DNA of 28,657 bases from Cyclobacteriaceae bacterium (GTDB lineage: Bacteria > Bacteroidota > Bacteroidia > Cytophagales > Cyclobacteriaceae): the NCBI GenBank assembly GCA_028289505.1, contig JANQPK010000449.1, positions 1 to 28,657 of the forward strand. Direction: 5' to 3'. Positions 8,503-14,630 of the stretch are shown here, piece by piece. The notes below the pieces were generated by a model that saw only the letters and a list, made by a program, of their open reading frames with translations, was not told the DNA's origin and did not search any database. A program made the position numbers and the translations under genes. How positions within the stretch are numbered: the stretch's first letter is position 1; each line of letters starts with the position of its first letter.

Positions 8503-9240
8503 TTAAATTACCTTGGCTTCAACTTTCAACAGGTTCACCAATTCCTCTACGTTATTAGGGTCTACCATTTTAATAGCAGCCTTTGCTGGTGGTAACTCAA
8601 ACCTGACAAAGCTGGTACCTTCTTCTGCATCAATTGGTTCCAGTACCTCCATGGGTTTGCTGCGTGCCGACATAATGCCCCTCATATTGGGAATCTTCCA
8701 TTCTGCGATAGGTTCTTGGCAACCAGCTACCAAGGGTAAAGGAACTTCAACTTGTTGGGTTCCACCCTCTATCTCCCGGACCATTTTTGCCACACCACTT
8801 TCAACATCGAGTTTCATCACTGGTGAAACCGAGGGAATGTTCAACAAAGCCCCTACCATACCATGTACCTGTCCACCGTTGTAATCTATTGACTCCCTAC
8901 CCATCAGGATCATGTCATATGCCTTATCCCGGGCCACAGCAGCAATTTGTTGTGCCACATAAAAAGCGTCTTTCGCTGATGCATTCACTCGGATGGCATC
9001 ATCAGCTCCAATAGCCAAGGCTTTTCGAATAGTAGGATCAGCCTCTGCACCACCCACGTGAAGTACTGTAATGGTCGCTTCCAGCGATTCTTTCAACTCC
9101 ACCGCTCGAGCTAAGGCATAGTCATCATAGGGACCAATTATAAACTGGACCCCAGCTTGATCAAATTTTGTATTGTCATCAGTGAATGCAATGCGAGAAG
9201 TAGTGTCAGGCACATGGGTAATACAAACCAGTATTTTCAT
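8503..9240 (-). CDS. etfB: Electron transfer flavoprotein subunit beta
   Basis: This 245-residue partner of EtfA binds AMP structurally and docks the dehydrogenases. Marks are KILVCITHVPDT at the N-terminus, AIGADDAIRV (76-85), the nucleotide-binding MGRESIDYNGGQVHGMVG (113-130) and the ETF-beta signature around VEVPLPLVAGCQEP through SARSKP (164-196). It is first in the etfB-etfA pair. The 114 bp upstream (9241-9354) are AT-rich and separate it from the reductase gene; they probably contain the promoter, with an AT-run and ATTTG about 40 bp before the ATG on the minus strand. Confidence 0.96.
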   Translation of the reverse strand: MKILVCITHVPDTTSRIAFTDDNTKFDQAGVQFIIGPYDDYALARAVELKESLEATITVLHVGGAEADPTIRKALAIGADDAIRVNASAKDAFYVAQQIAAVARDKAYDMILMGRESIDYNGGQVHGMVGALLNIPSVSPVMKLDVESGVAKMVREIEGGTQQVEVPLPLVAGCQEPIAEWKIPNMRGIMSARSKPMEVLEPIDAEEGTSFVRFELPPAKAAIKMVDPNNVEELVNLLKVEAKVI

Positions 9241-9354
9241 GCTTTCAGGTGGTTAACTAAGAAGGCCGAAGTTACTCAAATATTAAAAATTTGTTCAGCA
9301 TGCATACATAAATTTGGCGACGGCCAACTAGCAGTATGATGAAATGGGAATGAA

Positions 9355-10344
9355 TTAGAATGTCACAATCAACTTCCCCAATTGTTCCACCTCTCTCATT
9401 CGATCCAACGCCTCCATAACACGCTCAAAGGGTCTCACTGAATCTACGAATGGATGAAGATCATGAAGCTCTACAAAGTCAATCATGTCCTGAAATTCCT
9501 GATCATTGCCCATGGTAGACCCACATAGGGTGATCTGGTTCCAAAATAATCTGTATGAATCCAAGCTCGGGGTCAAGCCAGTGGTTGCTCCATAAAAGAC
9601 AATTCTGCCTGCAGGGTTAGTGAGTTTAATTAATTTATTGAGCTGGGCTCCACCTACGCTATCGATAATCAGGTCAAACCTTATATTATTGGCCAATGCC
9701 TTACGGTCCCATTCTTGTCGATAATTGTAGATCTGGTCAGCGCCCAGACCTTTCATCTGATTCAATTTGTCATTTGACCCAGAAGTGACGGATACGGTAG
9801 CACCAGCAGCTTTAGCAAAAAGAAATGACATCTGGCTGACTCCACCCCCGATCCCGGTTACCAGAACTTTTTGGTTCTCTTTCAGCTCACCGCGATTGAA
9901 AACCGCCCTGTAGGCGGTTAATCCAGCCAATGGCAGCGCTGCAGCCTCTGAATCCGTTAAATGTGCGGGTTTTTCCGCTAACCTGTGGACAGGTACCGTG
10001 ATGTATTCTGCTAAGGTACCATTGGTGGGCATACCCAGCACTTGATATCCCGGTCCCTGGCATTTCGGATCATCTCCCCAATTGACATTTGGATTGATTA
10101 CCACGGTTTTGCCCACCCAATGCCGGTGGTCCTGGTTCCCAACAGCCTCCACCAATCCACAGCCATCTGACCCCATAGTGGTATTGAACTCAATATTGGG
10201 ATATTTACCAGCACTAATCCAATAGTCTCTCCGGTTGAGAGCAGCTGCAGTCATCCGGACTTTAGCTTCCCCTGCGTTTGGAGGTGTTTCCTCTACTTCA
10301 CGAATGGCTATCTGTCCATGATCGACTATCTGAAGTGCCTTCAT
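9355..10344 (-). CDS. Medium-chain dehydrogenase/reductase, quinone-oxidoreductase-like
   Basis: This 329-residue MDR-superfamily oxidoreductase has a GroES-like N-terminal domain (ALNRRDYW at about 35-42, then GSDGCGLVEAVG at 58-69). Its Rossmann domain has the NAD(P)H motif VTGIGGGVSQM at 162-172. The four-cysteine structural zinc lobe of alcohol dehydrogenases is missing: only one Cys (residue 95) lies in that region. It is therefore probably a zinc-independent NADPH quinone or enone reductase despite the usual 'zinc-binding dehydrogenase' label. Its ATG is only 8 bp after the dnaB stop, so it is probably co-transcribed with the replicative helicase, with no obvious functional link. The substrate is unknown. 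Confidence 0.85.
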   Translation of the reverse strand: MKALQIVDHGQIAIREVEETPPNAGEAKVRMTAAALNRRDYWISAGKYPNIEFNTTMGSDGCGLVEAVGNQDHRHWVGKTVVINPNVNWGDDPKCQGPGYQVLGMPTNGTLAEYITVPVHRLAEKPAHLTDSEAAALPLAGLTAYRAVFNRGELKENQKVLVTGIGGGVSQMSFLFAKAAGATVSVTSGSNDKLNQMKGLGADQIYNYRQEWDRKALANNIRFDLIIDSVGGAQLNKLIKLTNPAGRIVFYGATTGLTPSLDSYRLFWNQITLCGSTMGNDQEFQDMIDFVELHDLHPFVDSVRPFERVMEALDRMREVEQLGKLIVTF

Positions 10345-10352
10345 AGTGAATC

Positions 10353-11912
10353 TTAGAATGGCGCTGGATTGGGATCATCATTGGATCCCATAGGTGGTTC
10401 TTTGGGGTTACTTTTGCTCCCTAAAGTAATGGTTCCAGAGCCTGTAAACTCTCCCGAGCTTCCGCCTGGCAAGTCAAACCCACCTGCTCCTGATCTGAAA
10501 TTGAAATCAAGGTCGGTAAATTTTGTGTATTTGCCAATAAATTTTAGCTGGGCGGTATCCAATGATCCGTTACGATGTTTGGCAATGATAACCTCACCGA
10601 GACCATGAGTTGGTTGGCCGTTTTCATCCTCTGTAATTCCGTAGTATTCAGGCCTATACAAAAACATAACTAAGTCTGCATCTTGTTCTATAGATCCCGA
10701 TTCACGAAGATCCGACAGCTGAGGTCTCTTATCACCTCCACGCGTTTCTACTGCCCTGCTCAACTGCGATAATGCCAGTACCGGAACATCCAATTCCTTG
10801 GCTATGTTCTTAAGCGCCCTTGAAATTGAGGCAATCTCTTGCTCCCGATTACCGTTATTACCTCTGGTACTATCGCCTGTCATCAACTGTAAGTAGTCTA
10901 CGATAATCAGCTTTACATCGTGTTGTGCTTTTAGCCTTCGGCATTTTGCCCTTAATTCCAAAATGGACAAGGCTGGAGTATCGTCTATAAAAATTGGGGC
11001 GCTGCTGAGTTTAGCGGTTTTATGTACCAATTGCTCCCATTCATAGTCCGCTAGTGTTCCCTTTTTAATCTTATCGCTTTCGAGTTCCGCTTCTGCGGAT
11101 ATTAACCGGTTAACCAACTGAACATTGGACATTTCCAGTGAGAAAATGGCAACCGGATGATTAAAATCCACTGCCGCATTTCTCATAGCAGTAACCACAA
11201 AAGCAGTTTTACCCATTCCGGGTCTGGCGGCTATGATTACCAAATCTGAACTCTGCCAACCTGAGGTAATCCGGTCTAGAGAAGAAAAACCGGATGGTAC
11301 ACCTGTAAGCCCATCTTTATGATCTTTGCGCGCTTCCAATTCGTTTAACGCTTCTCGCATGATGGAACGCATATCGGCATAATTCTTCCTGACATTGGAT
11401 TCCGAGACTTCAAAGAGTGACTGCTCGGTGCGATCAAGTAGTAGGAAGGCGTCTGTGGTATCTTCAAAGGCATCGTGTTGAATTTCAGAAGAAATCCTAA
11501 TTAGCTCTCGTTTGATTGACATCTCTGCCACCACCCGAGCGTGGAACTCGATATTAGCGGCACTGTTCACCCGGCTGGTAAGCTCTGTCAGATAATAGGC
11601 ACCACCTACAATCTCCAGTTTACCCATTTCTCTCAGTTGATTTGCTACCGTTAGCATATCAACGGGCTCGGAGTTGTTGAATAGGTCAATTATTGCCCGG
11701 TAGACTTCCTGGTGGGCATCTTTGTAAAAGCTTTCCGGTTTCAGAATGTCCACTACTGTGGTTAGTGCATCTTTTTCCAGCATTAATGCACCAAGGACAG
11801 CTTCCTCTAAATCAATTGCTTGTGGTGGTAGTTTTCCTAGATTGCCGGAAAAGTCAGTTAAAAAATGTTTCCTGGCCCGTTTCCCCAGGACGGTCGATCG
11901 CTCTGAATCCAT
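10353..11912 (-). CDS. dnaB: Replicative DNA helicase DnaB
   Basis: This 519-residue hexameric helicase unwinds DNA ahead of the replication fork and recruits primase. The N-terminal domain starts at LPPQAIDLEEAVLGALML (28-45). The RecA-like domain has Walker A ARPGMGKTA (229-237), SLEMS (258-262), Walker B LIIVDYLQL (335-343), the DLRESGSIEQDAD stretch (401-413) and an arginine-finger region KHRNGS followed by KYTKF. The C-terminal tail is Gly/Ser/Pro-rich. No intein is present. It is divergent from mpl; the intergenic region carries DnaA boxes 84-148 bp upstream of its ATG, which suggests DnaA control or a replication origin. Confidence 0.97.
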   Translation of the reverse strand: MDSERSTVLGKRARKHFLTDFSGNLGKLPPQAIDLEEAVLGALMLEKDALTTVVDILKPESFYKDAHQEVYRAIIDLFNNSEPVDMLTVANQLREMGKLEIVGGAYYLTELTSRVNSAANIEFHARVVAEMSIKRELIRISSEIQHDAFEDTTDAFLLLDRTEQSLFEVSESNVRKNYADMRSIMREALNELEARKDHKDGLTGVPSGFSSLDRITSGWQSSDLVIIAARPGMGKTAFVVTAMRNAAVDFNHPVAIFSLEMSNVQLVNRLISAEAELESDKIKKGTLADYEWEQLVHKTAKLSSAPIFIDDTPALSILELRAKCRRLKAQHDVKLIIVDYLQLMTGDSTRGNNGNREQEIASISRALKNIAKELDVPVLALSQLSRAVETRGGDKRPQLSDLRESGSIEQDADLVMFLYRPEYYGITEDENGQPTHGLGEVIIAKHRNGSLDTAQLKFIGKYTKFTDLDFNFRSGAGGFDLPGGSSGEFTGSGTITLGSKSNPKEPPMGSNDDPNPAPF

Positions 11913-11972
11913 TTACTCGCAGTAACTCTTTAAACGCTTGCAGTTGCAAACCTAATCAAAACCTTTGATTCC

Positions 11973-12059
11973 TTTTCAACACTTTATAAGTTGAATTATC
12001 CACAATTCGAGCCTCAATTGTGTACAGGTGTAATTTAGTTATCCACAGGGATATCCACA
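11973..12059 (+). promoter_or_regulatory. Cluster of DnaA-box sequences
   Basis: Two perfect TTATCCACA boxes lie at 11996-12004 and 12039-12047. ATATCCACA (12051-12059) differs by one base, and TTTTCAACA (11973-11981) differs from the relaxed TTWTNCACA by one base. All read in the same direction. The first perfect box overlaps a CACAATT/AATTGTG inverted repeat. Perfect 9-mers are not expected twice in 52 bp by chance. Confidence 0.6.
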
Positions 12060-12064
12060 AGGTA

Positions 12065-12102
12065 GTTTGAGTTTGAGTTTGGGTGTGAGGGTGAGGGTGA
12101 GG
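12065..12102 (+). repeat. Short 6-bp tandem repeats leading into the G-rich array
   Basis: Three copies of GTTTGA/GTTTGG (12065-12082) are followed by three perfect GTGAGG units (12085-12102). GGG tracts at 12081, 12089, 12095 and 12101, with loops of 5, 3 and 3 nt, form a canonical G-quadruplex motif on the plus strand. Confidence 0.85.
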
Positions 12103-12192
12103 GTTGCGGGTTGCAGGGTTGCGGGTTATAGGTTGCGGGTTACAGGTTGCGGGTTACAGGTTGCGGGTTACAGGTTGCGGGTTACAGGTTGC
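12102..12192 (+). repeat. G-rich 14-bp tandem repeat array
   Basis: The unit GGTTGCGGGTTACA is repeated perfectly four times (12131-12186). It is preceded by one copy ending TATA (12117-12130) and a 15-nt variant (12102-12116), and followed by a decayed copy (12187 onward). Spaced GGG tracts give further quadruplex potential. Units are contiguous with no spacers, so this is not a CRISPR array. Confidence 0.92.
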
Positions 12193-12207
12193 AAGTGTCA
12201 AAGATCT

Positions 12208-12216
12208 TTATCTACA
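12208..12216 (+). promoter_or_regulatory. Single DnaA-like box beyond the repeat array
   Basis: TTATCTACA differs from TTATCCACA at one base and has the same orientation as the boxes before the G-rich array, so the array is flanked by DnaA-like sites. Confidence 0.3.
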
Positions 12217-12252
12217 AATTTTGTCCGCATAAATTGGATCACCTATTACTCA

Positions 12253-12308
12253 ATGCCCTATGCTCCTTGCTCCTTACTCCCTACTCCCTGCTCTATGCTC
12301 CATGCTCA
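12253..12308 (+). repeat. Pyrimidine-rich 7-bp tandem repeat array
   Basis: Eight contiguous 7-mers fill 56 bp: ATGCCCT, ATGCTCC, TTGCTCC, TTACTCC, CTACTCC, CTGCTCT, ATGCTCC, ATGCTCA. The G-rich strand is the minus strand here, opposite to the upstream 14-bp array. The array ends 61 bp before the mpl start codon. Confidence 0.9.
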
Positions 12309-12369
12309 TTGAGATTTTGGTTTTTAGATTTCACATCTCCGGCATTTGTTCTAATTTTAGGCCACGTCT

Positions 12370-13746
12370 ATGATCGAGAATAATTCGAAGATACACTTTA
12401 TCGCCATTGGAGGTTCTGTGATGCACAGCCTGGCTTTGGCGCTGCACCAGGCAGGTTTTGAAGTAACAGGATCTGATGATATGATCTTTGAACCTTCCAA
12501 AAGCCGACTTGATGCTTGTAACCTATTGCCAGCTGAAATTGGATGGATGCCGGATAGGATTCACACAGACCTGGATGCCGTGATTCTGGGAATGCATGCC
12601 AAAGGTGATAATCCCGAATTGGCCAGGGCCAGGGAACTCGAACTTCCGGTATATTCTTATCCCGAGTTTATTTATCAACAATCGCAAGACAAACAACGCA
12701 TTGTTATTGCTGGAAGTCATGGTAAAACTACTATCACTTCCATGATCATCCACGTACTTAACTATTGGAAGAAACCATTTGATTTCGTGGTGGGTGCTCT
12801 AGTGGAGGGATTTGAAAACACGGTCAGGTTAAGCAACGCTCCCATCATAATAATTGAGGGCGACGAATATCTCACTTCAACTTTGGACAAAACCCCGAAG
12901 TTCCTGAAATATCAGCATCATATCGGTCTGGTAAGTGGCGTAGCCTGGGACCACATCAATGTGTTTCCTACCATAGATGAGTATGTAAAACAGTTTGACT
13001 TATTTGCAGATGCTACTCCAAAAGCCGGTAGTTTGGTTTATTGTGAAGAAGATGATCTAGCTACGGTGATCTGCGGTAAACAACGTGCAGATGTGGCATC
13101 TATACCCTATCAAGAGCATCCTTCCACTATTGAAAATGGGGACACATTTTTGATCACTGATTTTGGGCAGGTGCCGGTAAGAGTTTTCGGAAAACACAAT
13201 ATGCAGAATTTCAGCGGAGCCAAGGCAGTTTTACAAAAACTTGGGATTACTGAAGAACAGTTTTATCAGGCAATTCCAAGCTTTAAGGGTGCCCGAAACC
13301 GATTGGAACTGGTGAATAAGAACAACCATACCGCCATCTTCAAAGACTATGCACATGCACCTTCAAAACTGGCAGCAACTACCAAGGCCTTAAAAGAGCA
13401 GTTTCCCGATCGTGCTCTGGTGGCTTGCATCGAATTGCATACGTACAGTAGTTTGAACAAAGCCTTTCTAGACCAGTATTGTGACTCTTTTGAGTCAGCG
13501 GATATCCCTATAGTGTATTACAATCCGGAAATAATCGCCCATAAAAACCTTGAACCCATATCGAAAGACGAGGTCAAAACAGCCTTTAATCGCAAAGATT
13601 TAAGGGTTTTCGATGATATAAACCAATTGGAGCGCTTTCTATTGGAGCAGGATTGGAATGGGAAAAATCTGCTCATGATGAGCTCAGGAAACTATCACAA
13701 CTTGAGCATTAAAATACTAAGTGATGCTATTTTGGAAGCCATCTAA
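12370..13746 (+). CDS. mpl: Mpl-type Mur ligase (murein peptide ligase)
   Basis: This 458-residue cytoplasmic ligase probably joins recycled murein tripeptide to UDP-N-acetylmuramic acid. The N-terminal Mur domain begins IHFIAIGGSVMHSLAL (8-23) and continues VTGSDDMIFEPSKSRL. The ATP loop is GSHGKTT (115-121), followed by EGDEY (163-167) and WDHINVFPT (193-201). The C-terminal domain has KDYAHAPSKL. The Mpl-like EGDEY plus LDKTPKFLKY separates it from MurC. It is divergent from dnaB and followed after 7 bp by an exonuclease gene. The exact acceptor peptide is inferred from family; a MurC-like role is less likely. Confidence 0.85.
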   Translation: MIENNSKIHFIAIGGSVMHSLALALHQAGFEVTGSDDMIFEPSKSRLDACNLLPAEIGWMPDRIHTDLDAVILGMHAKGDNPELARARELELPVYSYPEFIYQQSQDKQRIVIAGSHGKTTITSMIIHVLNYWKKPFDFVVGALVEGFENTVRLSNAPIIIIEGDEYLTSTLDKTPKFLKYQHHIGLVSGVAWDHINVFPTIDEYVKQFDLFADATPKAGSLVYCEEDDLATVICGKQRADVASIPYQEHPSTIENGDTFLITDFGQVPVRVFGKHNMQNFSGAKAVLQKLGITEEQFYQAIPSFKGARNRLELVNKNNHTAIFKDYAHAPSKLAATTKALKEQFPDRALVACIELHTYSSLNKAFLDQYCDSFESADIPIVYYNPEIIAHKNLEPISKDEVKTAFNRKDLRVFDDINQLERFLLEQDWNGKNLLMMSSGNYHNLSIKILSDAILEAI

Positions 13747-13753
13747 TTAGCCC

Positions 13754-14557
13754 ATGCCCTTATTCTTGAAGAAGCCTTTGGCCGTATTTGATCTGGAGAC
13801 CACCGGTACAGATATCATAGAAGACCGTATTGTGGAGATCAGTATCGTGAAGTTGATGCCAGACCAAAGTGTAAAAACCAAAACCCTTAAGATCAATCCC
13901 GATATGCCAATACCTTCGGTATCAAGTATGGTTCACGGGATCTATGATCAGGATGTAAAAGATGCACCTTCTTTTAAGAAAGTGGCTAAGGAACTGAGCC
14001 GCTTTTTTGACGGCTGCGACCTCGCGGGTTTTAGCATTATTAAATTCGATGTGCCCATTTTGGTAGAAGAGTTTCTTAGAGCAGAGGTAGAATTTGACCT
14101 CAAGAATAAACGCCTGGTAGATGCTCAAAGGATATTTCACCTGATGGAAAAAAGAAACCTGTCTGCGGCTTTTAAATTCTACTGTAATAAAATTCTGGAT
14201 GATGCCCATAGTGCGGAAGCGGATACAATGGCTACGCTAGAAATAATACAGGCACAGGTTGAACGCTATCTGGATCAACCGGTTTTTGATAACCTGGGGA
14301 AAAAACTGGGAACTGTAGAGAATTCTGTGGAGTCACTGGCGGAAATCACCCATACCAAAATGGTAGACCTGGCCGGCCGATTTGTGTTGAATCCCGAAAA
14401 CGTGGAGGTATTTAATTTTGGCAAATATAGAGGTCAGTCAATTGTCAAAATATTGCAAAAAGAACCGCAGTATTATGATTGGATCATGAATGGGAAATTC
14501 CCTCGTGATACCAAAAGAAAGTTAACCGAAATAAAACTGAGATCATTTAATCGTTAG
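13754..14557 (+). CDS. DnaQ-like 3'-5' exonuclease with ExoX-type C-terminal domain
   Basis: This 267-residue DEDDh exonuclease has Exo I at FDLETTG (D13, E15), Exo II at AGFSIIKFD (D99), and Exo III at HSAEAD (H152, D157). Exo II is slightly unusual: GFS replaces the more common GYN or GHN. Residues 219-267 (FNFGKYRGQSI to the end) form the small domain found at the C-terminus of ExoX-like nucleases. Such proteins remove nucleotides from 3' DNA ends in repair or proofreading. It lies 7 bp after mpl and is probably co-transcribed. It is not the polymerase III epsilon subunit by length and tail, though a proofreading role cannot be excluded. Confidence 0.9.
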   Translation: MPLFLKKPLAVFDLETTGTDIIEDRIVEISIVKLMPDQSVKTKTLKINPDMPIPSVSSMVHGIYDQDVKDAPSFKKVAKELSRFFDGCDLAGFSIIKFDVPILVEEFLRAEVEFDLKNKRLVDAQRIFHLMEKRNLSAAFKFYCNKILDDAHSAEADTMATLEIIQAQVERYLDQPVFDNLGKKLGTVENSVESLAEITHTKMVDLAGRFVLNPENVEVFNFGKYRGQSIVKILQKEPQYYDWIMNGKFPRDTKRKLTEIKLRSFNR

Positions 14558-14593
14558 ATAGATTTCAAATTTTTTTATTCAGGACACTGTGTG

Positions 14594-14601
14594 TAATTTC
14601 G
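14594..14601 (+). promoter_or_regulatory. Possible -7 element before the trehalose synthase gene
   Basis: TAATTTCG is one base from TAnnTTTG and lies 30 bp before the ATG. No good -33 TTTG is found at the right distance, so this is weak. The same TTCG variant occurs in the peptide-transporter promoter candidate. Confidence 0.2.
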
Positions 14602-14630
14602 GGCCTTTTGAATCGTTGCAGCACTAACCG

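Larger units (their letters stand above)
11913..12369. other. 457-bp dnaB/mpl intergenic region, candidate replication origin
   Basis: No convincing gene lies here; the short frames only translate repeats. From left to right it holds an AT-rich leader with short inverted repeats (TTGCA-GT-TGCAA at 11938-11949; CACAATT at 12001-12007 with AATTGTG at 12016-12022). It then has a run of DnaA boxes (11973-12059), a G-rich tandem array (12065-12192), a further near-box at 12208, a 7-mer pyrimidine array (12253-12308) and a T-rich stretch before mpl. Gene orientation is mostly outward on both sides. This is compatible with oriC but is an inference. It must also hold promoters for dnaB and mpl, which I could not place firmly. 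Confidence 0.45.

Noticed and set aside
7526..9240. Electron-bifurcating ETF system
   Set aside because: There is no adjacent acyl-CoA dehydrogenase, ferredoxin or FixC/FixX-like gene, and subunit lengths fit the ordinary ETF.
12102..12192. Repeat array resembling a CRISPR
   Set aside because: Units are 14 bp and directly contiguous with no unique spacers, and no cas genes are near; it is a simple tandem array.
12067..12383. Small open frames across the dnaB/mpl gap
   Set aside because: Their translations are just the tandem repeats (Val-Arg, Val-Ala-Gly-Tyr runs) and have no start-site or domain support.
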